Translations under genes and position numbers: made by a program | Notes under the pieces: model-generated | Seen by the model: the letters and a program-made list of their open reading frames with translations, nothing else | Told to the model about the DNA's origin: nothing | Database searches by the model: none | Source of the DNA: Coptis chinensis | Taxonomy: Eukaryota; Streptophyta; Magnoliopsida; Ranunculales; Ranunculaceae | NCBI GenBank assembly: GCA_015680905.1 | Contig: CM027380.1 | Span: 13,472,001-13,536,000 of the forward strand | DNA: 64,000 nt | Reading direction: 5' to 3' | In this document: positions 23,601 through 34,118 of the stretch, piece by piece | Position numbering within the stretch: position 1 is the first letter of the stretch | How the letters are laid out: every line of letters starts with the position of its first letter

Positions 23601-25122
23601 TGTTATGCCCAAAAGAGGCTTTGTGATTATGTGTATGGAAAGCCCGAGAGATGGCATGACTCACAAGATTCTGAGTTTACAAGATGAAAGTATGTTTCCT
23701 GGAGGCGATATCCCGCTTGGGACGTATGTCTTGTAGTGGTACTCGGTGTGAGTGAGGCGCACGGATATGTGTGATTTGGCAAATGTGTGTAGTGCAAATC
23801 GTGGAGTAGGAACTAAAGGTTGGGCTGTGTCTTTGAATAAATGAGTCAACCAGATAATTAATAAGCAAAGTAAAAATATTGATTTTTCATGTGATGGAGT
23901 TATTGCAAATGATGTATATTATTTCTTATGAGAAATGTTTATGTGGTTTGTATGAGTTGATACTCACAAGGGATGAATGTACTCCTTGGTTGTGACTTTT
24001 CCTCGTTCTCATAAGTAGGCGAGTGATACTAAAGTAAAAGTATATAAATTGTGTGATGTTATGGATATGAAGTGTGACGGTGAATAATATTAGTAAATGA
24101 TTGTAATTTCTATGTGGTCGTGAAATGACTATAACTTGATATGTTATTACGAAAATATTAATGACTTGTGATAGTCCGAGATCTATGGTTATGCACGCTT
24201 GAGAAACTTTATGATAATAATGATGTCATATGAATGACTATCATTGATATATGTATTATGATAAGTGGTATTCCTCAAAGATACGGGACGAACCAGGTTA
24301 TATCAATTAGACTTCAATGTCTTAAATGAGGTTGGGTCATGAATAGAATTTTGACTGGCTGAGATAAATCAATTTATTGTGATGTCTAACTCTGTTTTGC
24401 AGGAGGGTAGGATCTATTAATCTTTTTTCTGAGGGACGTAAATATCCTACCCTAAGGCGGCGTGTTGGCTTAAAGGTAAAGGTATACCAAACTCATATTT
24501 AATTAGGTTATCATATGTGCAGTTAATAAATGAAATGTAAGTGGTATTGTATTGTGAGTTATTTTGGAAAGTGGGAATGACGAGTAATATTATATGAGAT
24601 TCTTGGAATTTGTATGTTGGGGTGAAATCTTACTTGGGAAGAAACTACACCGCTTTTTGGAAAACGGAACTATATTGTCTTCAAGTTGAAATTGTTTGTA
24701 ATGTTATATTTATTCATTTGAAATATTATTATATATATATTTTTGTTGTTAGTCTACTCATACCAAAAATTCAATTTCTTTGACCCATGTTTGCTTTGTT
24801 TTGCAACGTGGGTGTGTTCTTGGGAACATAGATGGTGGAGTGCGATGGATGAAGACACGTGACTTGGATTTGCTCTCGAGTCTTACGGTTTTAAGTTTTT
24901 CGAAAGTGTACGGTTTTGAATTGGAAACAAGTGTAATAGAGTTGGTTAATAAAAATATATATATATTTGTAAATGAAGCGTTGTTCTTCGGTTTTAATTT
25001 GATCTCAGATTTTAATAGAAGCGTTGTTGATAATATTTTTGTGGGTTTTGTTTCACCCCGGGTTTTCGGATGATTGAATATCAGTTTTAAATTTTTCTGA
25101 AAATTTGGGGTGTGACAGTGGT

Positions 25123-25289
25123 GCCCCATGCAACCTCAGTACATCTGACACGTAGATCCTACTTAGCTTTTCAGCAGAGTAAGTAGTCTTAACAGGTATG
25201 AAATGGGCAGACTTGGTCAATCTATCAACAATGACCCATATAGAATCCATTCCCTCACTGGTCCTCGGTAACCCGGATACAAAATCCAT
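25123..25289 (-). pseudogene. integrase N-terminal core of the Tekay-type element
   Basis: The minus strand reads MDFVSGLPRTSEGMDSIWVI, with the core Asp of the integrase catalytic triad, then VDRLTKSAHFIPVKTTYSAE. This is highly characteristic of plant chromovirus integrases. It runs up to the insertion point of solo LTR B. Fossil, broken. Confidence 0.85.
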
Positions 25290-25849
25290 AGTTATATTCT
25301 CCCACTTCCATTCGGAATCTCAGGAGGTTTAAGAAGACCGGGTGGTCTATGGTGTTCGACTTTCACCTGTTGGCATGTGGCACACTTCCTAACATATTCC
25401 GCGAATGTGTCGCTTCATGCCCGCCACCAAACCGACGACGCAGATCTCAGTACATTTTGGTACCCCGGGATGAATGGTATACCGATCTATGTGCCTCCTT
25501 CAAGATGCTATTCCATGAAAAGAGTGATCAAAAGGTACCCAAATTCTTCCGAATCGAATCGATGCTTCCGTCTCGGATTTTTCCCAATCAACATCCTCGG
25601 CATTATTCACATATCCTTGGTACCTAGGTCCATCCCCCGATGTATATACGAAAGCATTCACAATCTCTTGAACCAAGGTGTTTTCTGTCATTGTCATTTG
25701 TCATCATTGCTAGATAACAAAGACTTCCGAGAATCTCCACTTCCATTTCCGTTATTTCAAAACCATAAGAAGACTCCAAAGAATTGCCAATTTACCTTCA
25801 TCATCATCCGAGCCACAAACATGTTCTCGCTTCCTACTCAATGCATCTA

Positions 25850-27050
25850 AGAACTACATTTGCTTTACCGGATGGTATTGCAATGTGAATGTATAGTCCT
25901 CCATGTACTCAACCCATCTCCTCCGCCTCATATTCAAATCTTTCTCAGGAGAACAAGTACTTGAGACTCTTGTGATCGAGAATATCTCAAACTTCTCACC
26001 ATACACATAATGCCTCCATATCTTTAGAGCATGAATAATCGCGCTAACTCCTCCAAGTCATGAGTAGGATAATTCTTCTCATGGGCATTCAATTGTCTAG
26101 GCGATACGCTATCACTTGGCCTTCTTGCATTAAGACACATCCTAACCCGGTGTTAGAGGCATCGATTATAAATCACATAACTCTTCTCTGGATCCGGAAT
26201 AGTCAAACTGGCATTTGTTATCAATCGCGTCTTTAGCTCTTGGAAAGCGTTTTGATGCATGCCCTGTCCATTCAAACTTCACATCCTTACACAGGTCAAT
26301 CTAGTTAAGGGCGGCATGCTATGCTAGAGAATCCTTCTACAAAACGGCGGTAATACCCCGCCAATCCCAAGAAACTTGATTTCCGTCGGACGTCGGTCTC
26401 GACCAATTATTCAGCGCCTCTATCTTTGAGCGATCAACTTTGATTCCATTCTCCGATACAACATGCCCTAAGAACCTCATTTCATTCAACGGAACTCACA
26501 CTTGCTGAACTTGGCATAAAGGCGATGATCCACTAATGTTTGGAAGACAATCCTCAAGTGTTCCTTGTGTTCAAACCCTAGTCTTGGAATAAATCAAGAT
26601 GTCATCTATGAATCGATAACAAATTGATCTAAGTATTTCCACATCACTTTCGGTGCATGAGATCCATAAATGCAGCCGAGCATTGGTCAATCCAAATGGT
26701 AACACCAAAACTCAAAATGCCCTAGCAGGTGTTGGAAGTCGTCTTACGTATATCTTCTTCGAATTCTCATCGATGGTAACTTTGTTAGAGATCTATCTTG
26801 AGAAATACTTGGCACCCCTTTAAGCGATCAAATAGGTCATTAATCCTAGGCAACGGATATTTGTTCTTGATAGTCACATTATTGACTTAGATAATCCACA
26901 CATAGCGAAATGACCCATCCTTCTTCTTCACAAATAACACCGGTGCTCCCAAAGGTGGTGGCTTTCCTTATAAACCCCAATCTTTTCAATTCATCTAATT
27001 GGGACTTGAGTTCTCTCATCTCGAGAGGAGCCATTCGATAAGGAATCATC
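25850..27050 (-). pseudogene. reverse transcriptase and RNase H region of the Tekay-type element
   Basis: No long frame remains, but short minus-strand stretches match conserved blocks: LTNAPAAFMDLMH around 26650-26710 (the block after the RT active-site region in plant Gypsy elements) and an RNase H start resembling DASNTGLGC.L around 26120-26180. The order between protease and integrase is as expected for Ty3/Gypsy. Fossil with multiple breaks. Confidence 0.7.
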
Positions 27051-27490
27051 GAAATGGGCGGACGTTCGAGATTAGATCTATTACAAAATCTATCTCACGC
27101 CAGGGAGGCAATCCCGCAATGCATCGGGAACAACGCCGCCAAACTCACTAACTTCTGGGGAACAAGCTCGGAAGATTCGAACCCGCCCTTGGAGACTAAG
27201 ACCGATAACAATCCATTATCTATCATACTTGAAGTCAGACTTGGCCTTCACCACTTTCGAGATACCGTATTTCTAATCCCTCAAACACTGACCTCGGGCT
27301 GTCCGGTACTCTTAAGCGTCATTTGTTTTGGCAAAACAATCTACATGGGCATGATACTTCCCTAACAAATCCATCCCTACGATGATATCGAAATCTTTTA
27401 GGTCCATCACCGTTAGATCGACTATCATCTCCCTATCACCTATCTTTATCACACAATGGTGACAAACTTCAAAGAACATAGTTTTCTTTC

Positions 27491-27835
27491 CTAGAGGAGT
27501 AGATAAAATAAGCTTCCTCCGTTATTAACTACTTCCAACCCAAGAATTTCCACCATAGTTTTAGAAATGAAGGAGTGAGTAGCACCCGTATCAAACAAGA
27601 CATGCACCTTATGAGTAAACAAACATATCATACCTTCCACCATTGATCGGTAGACCGATATCTGCCCCATAGCATTATATACCGTGGCTTCCTCTTGGGC
27701 TGATGCGGGATCCACAACTTCTTCCTCCTCGGCACTAGATAATACACCTTGCCCCTGTGGTCTGTTCCACCCCGAAGTGGACTTGGGACAAAACCGCTTG
27801 ATATGCCCGGCTTCACCGCAATTATAGCAAACCAC
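27491..27835 (-). pseudogene. gag zinc knuckle and protease of the Tekay-type element
   Basis: The minus-strand frame begins MVCYNCGEAGHIKRFCPK, a CX2CX4HX4C nucleocapsid knuckle, and about 85 residues later has VLFDTGATHSFIS, the D-T-G-A active site of an aspartic protease. This pairing of knuckle and protease is the gag-pol junction of Ty3/Gypsy elements. Fossil. Confidence 0.85.
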
Positions 27836-27999
27836 ACTCTCTCCCCGACATTGGTACTCTGTGGTATTACAGATTGCAATCTAGCTCTCGACCACGAGGC
27901 CTCAAATTCTGCGGTGGTGCTCGGTGCGAGAAGGAGCGAGGTACCCTCGGTGGCCTCTGTGATCCACTCATCGGTCCTCAAGAACCGGGTAAACTCGCG

Positions 28000-29300
28000 G
28001 TCGGCCTAACCACATTCAAACCCCTATGCGGTGGTGCCCTCCACGTGGTGCTTTTATTTGAATGACCGCCTATACATCATTGCGACCACTGAACCACTAC
28101 CTTGGTAAACCCGCCTCTTTCCGGATATCCTTTACCACGAGATGCATTTGTCTTACCCTTCCAACCTCTTGCCTCAGAGCAATAACCGATCATCCACTCT
28201 TTCAATACCTTGAGCCCTTCTCACGCCAAAGATAAGAATCGATCCGGAAGGACCGACATCTTGCTCTACATATATACGGTTTCAGCCCGTCAATGAATTT
28301 CCTAGCCTTAGCTTTTTCTCGTGGAAATCAACTCCTTCCCGTATCGTGAAAGAGCGGTGAATTTCTCTTCATTCGCCCCATGTCATGTTCCCTTGTTCTA
28401 ACTTGAGGAATTCCATTCGCTTCTCATCTCGCCGCCCTCGTAACATACCTCAAAAGGAAGAGTTCCTCAAACTTAGCCCAACTCATAGGAACGCGTCTCC
28501 ACGTCCTTAACAGCGATCCCCGGTGTTTGGCTTCACCTCTAAGCATGAAGGCGACCAAAGTAACCGATTCGCATCGGTACACATCATGGAGTCCAAAGAT
28601 ACTAGACATGTCTAACAACCGATCTTCGGCTACTTTTTACCTCAAAAGACCCCACAAATGGTGGGTGGGCGTAGCACGATGAAATTTGCAAAGCGAAACC
28701 CGATTGACTTTTTGGTGTGGTCCGAACTCCTCAACTCTCACTTTGTGGTTGGGGATGCTACCTCTGGTGTTACACGGGGTGGAATACGATGGATGTCGAA
28801 GAAGAGTTGGGGCTCGTTCGACTAGCCCTCAAACTTTTCGATCTCGGCTCTCATCTCATTTTGTGCTTGAGCCATTTGATTCATCATAGCGAGGAGCCTA
28901 TCCATTCGGTCCTCGACCACGATCCGTAGTATCATCACCACTAGTACTTTCCGGATCCATGGTAACAATTCTGCACATACACAAAGAGCCAACTCGATTG
29001 TATGATAAATTAGAGAGAGTTCTCAAAATTATGCAAGAGGCGAGGTCGCCTTCTATGGAACTCACATGCAACGGAATGGCGGGAGTAGAATTTCAAGAGA
29101 TGGCAGGCGCTCCTAAGGGCGGGGTTGCCTTCCCTTTCGAAATGAAAATTCACTCGGACCTTATAGTGTCCGATTCGTCAAATTTTTTCGACTCGTGTCG
29201 CTCTCATTTGGACAAGGCGACTAACCGTCACGACGTCTACATTGCTAAGCTATTATTAACGCTTTTTTAGCACTAACTAGGGGTAGTGTATCTAGGGTTT
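28000..29300 (-). pseudogene. gag capsid-region remains of the Tekay-type element
   Basis: At 28424-28618 the minus strand reads LVAFMLRGEAKHRG and then SWAKFEELFLLRYV, the Retrotrans_gag pattern (W/F-rich helix before the knuckle). The rest of the region, up to the leader, is noise-like. Open frames on the + strand here are shadows. Fossil. Confidence 0.65.
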
Positions 29301-29393
29301 ATCGGGTTCGATGAAACTTTAGAAACGCGTCATGACCGAAGTCCCCCACTGGCTCGGGACGGATCTAATAGTGGGCGCCTCGATACCGCGTTA

Positions 29394-30781
29394 AATCGCG
29401 CCCGAGACCCAACACACATCAGGGGCGTGGAATGAATCTCGAGGCCGACACCTATCCGATTCTACCGAAATTTGGCAGAGTTTCCTTTGTTTAATCGGCG
29501 TTAAGTAAACCTAACAAAACTGTCATAAACTGTCATAATCCCCGGACATCTCATAATTCATTCTTCCAACCATATATATATAAACCAACCTTCTAAACAA
29601 CATCAAATCCCATCCACCAACTATGTAAAGTGTAGCTGCTACTTAAATACATCAAATATTACATCAAAATGGCCTAACTCACTATATATACAACCAAGGA
29701 ACTAGCTTCTTACTATACAACCAAAAGAAAAGAGTTATGCTCATTATATACAGCAAAAGAATAACCTAGCTTATCTCTATACAGCCCCAAAATATAAACT
29801 TGACTCTGTCTCTCGTCAAGCATAAGGGAATCCTCCCAAATCCCCATAACCCTCATCGCTAGGGTTAGGAAAAGCCTCCTCCGCAACTGGCTCGTCTGAA
29901 ATGTTAAGTAGGATGAGCAACAACGATGCCCAGTAGAAACACACATAACCAATACTAGACTACTTATACAAAACATTTAAAACATGCAGGTTTTTATAAT
30001 AATATCCAAATATCGTGACTATACAATAAATCACTAGCTAGCATAAATCATATCGGCATGCTTCTTTAATATTCAAAATATAGTTTTCACAGTCATCATA
30101 CAACTATTGTGGCCGCTGCATCCTATTAGAATGGTGAGGGTACGACTGGTACTCAGCCCCAGTCACAGGCAATCTCGGTTCAGTACTTCCCAGTGTGAAC
30201 CATGCACCGTTGTTTTCCTAATTTTACCGGCAGAGAGCTGAAATGCCGTTGTTGTTGTTACACACAAAATCCCCAAAGCTTTTAGGGCTCGGGTGGGCCC
30301 TGTGACCACGATCCCCATGCGGGCTGTCCCTAACTACGGTGGTCAACGTCGAACTGACTGGACCGCTTTCGGGGATCGACACACATCAGTGGATTAAACT
30401 CTCACTCACCGGCGTCTAAACCTCGAGGTAACATGTAACCCACACAAGCTAATCACCATCAGTGACACGCATTACAAGCATGGTTATCTAGAAAAGTAGA
30501 AAAGGAATTCCGGACTACATCCAGTGATGCATCCCTTTAAAGGTGGCCCACCACCTCGAAAGGTGTACACCCGGTTGGAATCTAGAAATGAGCGCCATCT
30601 CAGGAAATCGACAACGTTCATTCTTTATTGGAATTCCACGGTTCCTTTTCTAAATCCCTCGTGATAAACATAGTAATATCTATATATATATATGTATTAC
30701 CAATTGTTTTCAAATACTCTAGTTACATATCTAGTTTTTCTTTTAAAGGGTGGCGGTTCTGGATTTCGAAATCGAGTAGAA
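29394..30781 (-). repeat. truncated 5' LTR of the Tekay-type element
   Basis: This matches 15935-17352 of the 3' LTR at about 95% by eye. The match stops at about 30781, after GAAATCGAGTAGAA, and roughly 2 kb that should follow (as at 17353-19385) is missing. The flanking sequence from 30782 is unrelated DNA. A primer-site-like GGTATCGAGGC lies on the minus strand near 29378-29390. Confidence 0.85.
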
Positions 30782-30828
30782 ATGCAAAATGGTATAAGAA
30801 TAGCAAGGCAAACAAAAGGTCTGCATCA
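30782..30828. other. older flanking DNA between Tekay LTR and Athila A
   Basis: A 47-base remnant that was contiguous with 45739 onward before Athila A inserted; its last five bases, CATCA (30824-30828), are the target duplication. Confidence 0.7.
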
Positions 30829-32299
30829 TGATAAAAGATAAAATTGAATAGTCTACTTACGAAAAATGAACGATGAACTCAAAACGTAAGTAAACTAAAA
30901 CTATCTACGCATCTATTTTTATCAAAGTTTCTACTCTCAATTCTATCGAAATAGAGTGGAGTAACAAATTGCTCCACTCCTAGTGCTCTAGCATAGAATG
31001 TTTCTCTAATCTAATTAGTCGGTCTTAAGTCTAATGAGAGCTTTTGACGAAGGGTGTTATACTACGATACCTATATGAAATTGATTATGTTGAATTTAAC
31101 TACACGAATGCTATGGAAATATGATTGTTTTGAATCTAGATAAAGGATTAGAGGGATCGAATCCACCTCGAATCCAACTTAATAACCTAGCATAGATTCT
31201 TGTATCTCGATTCTTACGTTCTTATGGCAAGAAATTCAAGTTCTAATCCCTAGTTTCATGGCATTTCTACCAAATACTAACTAGCATGTGAGGTCGTCCA
31301 CCCATTCTCATGGCGAATCACGACCTTCTAGATTGGAATAGATTCTACAATGCTTCTACACTATACCACTAAGTTTTCATCAAGGCTTCATCAACCCCTC
31401 TAATGGAGGTTTTAGCCTTGAGTCATCAAACCATCATTTTCCATTGAATTATAACTACACATCATATTAAAATTCTAACTTAACTAAATTAACCAACAAT
31501 GTTTTAATCTACTTAAACTACGAAATGATAATCAACAAGAATTAAAACTAGATCTATAAATTGAGATGACAAAATCAAAATTGACAAAATAACTATTTTA
31601 TTTATCTAATCAATCAAGAACAATGATTCAAAGACTTAATCTAAAACAAGAATTGAAAATGGAACTAAAACTTAATTAATCTACTGAAAACTAGATCTAG
31701 AATTATCTATATTGTTTTAGGTCTAACTAGTTACCATTAACAAAGAGCTAAGCTTTGGTTTTTTTACTTTCAGATCCAAAAATCGTGCATGGGCTTGGAG
31801 CCATGTTTTGGGCCAGAGAATCAGGCCCAAAACCCAATTCTTTCAGTCCAAAAAGGCCTCTTCAGCTGCAGTTGGCTTCAATAGACTTTTCGTCCACTTC
31901 TGCTCCTCTGATTGGGTCAAGGCTTGGACCATTGGAAAGCTTTTTTTTCCGGTCGTTTTGACATAAGGTAGGCCCCATTCCAAGTCCTGAGTCCAAAGAT
32001 ATGGCCTTCGAAGTTCTGCCGACTTGTCTTTGTTTCGCTTTGTGTCGACTTTTCAGCTATTGACGGGGCTTTAGGAAGGCTTTGTCTTCTTGAATCTTGG
32101 CCTTTAATCACGGAACTACTTAGTAACCGACCTTTGCTCCTTTATCTTGCTAAAGTGGCACATTTCTCGCACATAATGGACTTTGAAACCTCGAATGCAT
32201 AAAACACGTAATCAGTGTTAACTCTTAATTATTACTCACATAATTGGTCTAAAAGTATGACTATTACAGAGTTAAAACTACAGTTTTGGGCTCTTATCA
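30829..32299 (-). repeat. 3' LTR of Athila A (1471 bp)
   Basis: TGATAAAAG...CTCTTATCA as seen on the + strand; in element sense it starts TGATAAGAGCCC. It is nearly collinear with 44260-45733, with scattered substitutions and 1-4 base length differences. Confidence 0.92.
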
Positions 32300-32316
32300 A
32301 ACCACCCTCAAATAGC
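32300..32316 (-). other. polypurine tract of Athila A
   Basis: The minus strand reads GCTATTTGAGGGTGGTT immediately before the 3' LTR, and shortly upstream has GAGGACAAAGCAAAATG; the GAGGACAAGC-like stretch and G-rich PPT are typical of Athila elements. Confidence 0.75.
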
Positions 32317-34118
32317 ATTTTGCTTTGTCCTCAAGCAAAGATGAGAAATTAGAATAAGTGACCAAAATGGAGTTTTATCTACTCGTTTTACCGAGTGCGA
32401 TTGCATTGACCATACGCAACAAGGCCTTAAACCACTAGGAATTCCCTAGTGGACGAAGTTATAGCCTTGTGAGAGTTTTCCAAAGAAGGTACTCACAAAA
32501 CTTCAACTATACTACAACGACTAAGAAATAAAACTATTGTTTTCCCTCATTCATGTCCCAACTATCTATACATCTCACTAGCAAATGAATAAGAATAACC
32601 AAGTAAAAAACCTAAGCTAATATATGCATAATAATCAATCATCTATGATAATGAATATAAGTACTATGAGTAATACCATGAAATGCCTAGCAGGTTAGTT
32701 TAAAACTCCTTCGAATAGCGTCCTTAAGTAGGTCCTCACATAAATGTCAAGATGAAAACCACTCGATTTTTCCGCTCAAGTTTTACTACTCCGGTGTCGC
32801 AGTGGGCACACTTTACCCCTACAATCTCAAATGACAACAAGGAAGCCTGAGTCGATCAAACACATCTGCCAATCGACTATCACACTAACCTATTCCTAAT
32901 TGAGCTAGAGGTCTTTATTAGGTGTTGCGGGGATTAGGAGATGGTTTAAGAAGGAAGGAAATGGATATTCAAAAGGACAAGTCTGAGATAGTAGAGTCTT
33001 CATATTATGTAACTTAGAGAAAACTTTGTTATTTACTTTTGCTTCTACACTTTGTTTCCATCCTTAGCCATATTTTTTTTCTTTTTCTTTGGCTTTTAAC
33101 TCCTTTTATTCTATTTTTTTTTTCGGAGTTTTTATTTTTTTTTTCTTTTCTTTGGATGGAAACTTCTTTTCTTTATTTTCTGAAGCAATTAACTAACTTT
33201 TGTTTACACCGGTTTTTCTCTTCTTCTTTCTTCCTCATTCTATTCTCAGACTTATTCTAGATTAGGTTTTTTTTTTTTTTTTTTGTAACATGGTAAAGGA
33301 TTTGTGGGTTATGAAAGGCTAAAGAAAGGCTCGGAGGGGCGACTAGCGGAAAATAATTCATAGGTTTGAATTTACGGCTATATCGATCCAAAGAGGGCCT
33401 AAATTCTCAACTTAGGATATGGCATAGTGATCAAGCAAGTGGGCGTGTGATTTCTCTATCCGATTTTACTTCTCCTTGTGTCATTTCTCAAATGTTTTAT
33501 TTCATATAAGGCTTTTAGGCTATATTCTCAAAGGATTTGTAGAATAAGTACTCTAGCCTAGATTTGAAACTTCATCTAACAATCATAGATACTCATGTAA
33601 TATATTTATAGATAGATGCAAAGATTATTACCTACATATTAACCTAAGTTTCTAACAATTATTCTTATGCAAAAAGCTCATTGAGACTTCTAGATTGTTA
33701 AGAGCATAGAGAAAAAAACAATACAAATATTCCTAAGTGTATAGCATAAACTAATTTATTTATATTTTTGAATTTTTTTGAAACTTTAACTAGAAAACAA
33801 ATGCATATTATACATATCTATATCCTAACAGATGCCTTAATTACACGTGTTTCTATGCCCCCAAAACAAGAAGCATGCTTTGTCCTCAAAGTATTGTAAA
33901 TAAAGAGGGTAGGAAAAATACCATTGAAACTTGTGAAATTCAGGAACATCTGCAAATTTAACAAAGTTAGAACGTACTAATATAGGAAATAAAAACTGAC
34001 GCAACTCTATAAGAGTTCCACCTATTATGAGGTTAACAGAATTGAATTTGCTTGGGACATAAGCAGACAATAACAAAACTAAAAACTTACCTTATCTCCC
34101 GCTTAAACGTTCTCCTCC
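32317..34118 (-). other. Athila A 3' spacer, no gene
   Basis: Non-coding internal DNA between the 3' region and the LTR. A T-rich run on the + strand at about 33070-33285 (purine-rich on the element's sense strand) creates a Phe/Leu-rich open frame that is not a gene. Confidence 0.6.

Larger units (their letters stand above)
20309..25117 (+). mobile_element. solo LTR B, 4.81 kb, inserted in the Tekay integrase, target duplication GTGGT
   Basis: The unit starts TATAACACCCCG, ends TTGGGGTGTGACA and is flanked by GTGGT at 20304-20308 and 25118-25122. On either side the minus strand reads the same integrase domain (RLHGAP before, then ISDRGTQFTG after), so the insertion point is exact. It is in the same family as solo LTR A (reverse orientation), sharing the promoter-side 1.7 kb and the TCAAAGTCAAC minisatellite at roughly 75-80% identity. 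It is about 1.1 kb longer, mainly on the right. TATATAAA lies at 20455-20462, with a donor-like ATACAG|GTGAGT at 20592/20593. No coding, primer site or second LTR was seen. Confidence 0.9.
15927..30781 (-). mobile_element. Tekay/Del-type chromovirus LTR retrotransposon, degraded, 5' LTR truncated
   Basis: Minus-strand Ty3/Gypsy fossil. Order from right to left: partial 5' LTR (about 29394-30781), a weak initiator-Met-type primer site near 29378-29390, gag (about 28000-29300), zinc knuckle and protease (27491-27835), RT-RNase H (about 25850-27050), integrase (25123-25289, continuing at 20041-20303), a C-terminal part (19401-20034), a purine tract (19386-19400) and the complete 3' LTR (15927-19385). 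The order and the integrase type fit the Tekay/Del lineage. Solo LTR B lies inside the integrase region. The two LTRs look about 95% alike over the 1.4 kb they share, with many small length differences, suggesting an insertion of very roughly 1-3 million years if plant rates apply. It is clearly dead, with well over ten breaks. Confidence 0.85.

Noticed and set aside
24758-25129. Frames of 123 and 97 codons on opposite strands
   Set aside because: Both are inside the end of solo LTR B; no domain, and one crosses the LTR boundary.
25349-25850. + strand frames of 92 and 157 codons
   Set aside because: They are antisense shadows of the Tekay integrase and RNase H region.
33039-33260. Phe-rich 73-codon frame resembling a membrane protein
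   Set aside because: It comes from T-rich low-complexity DNA in the Athila A 3' spacer.
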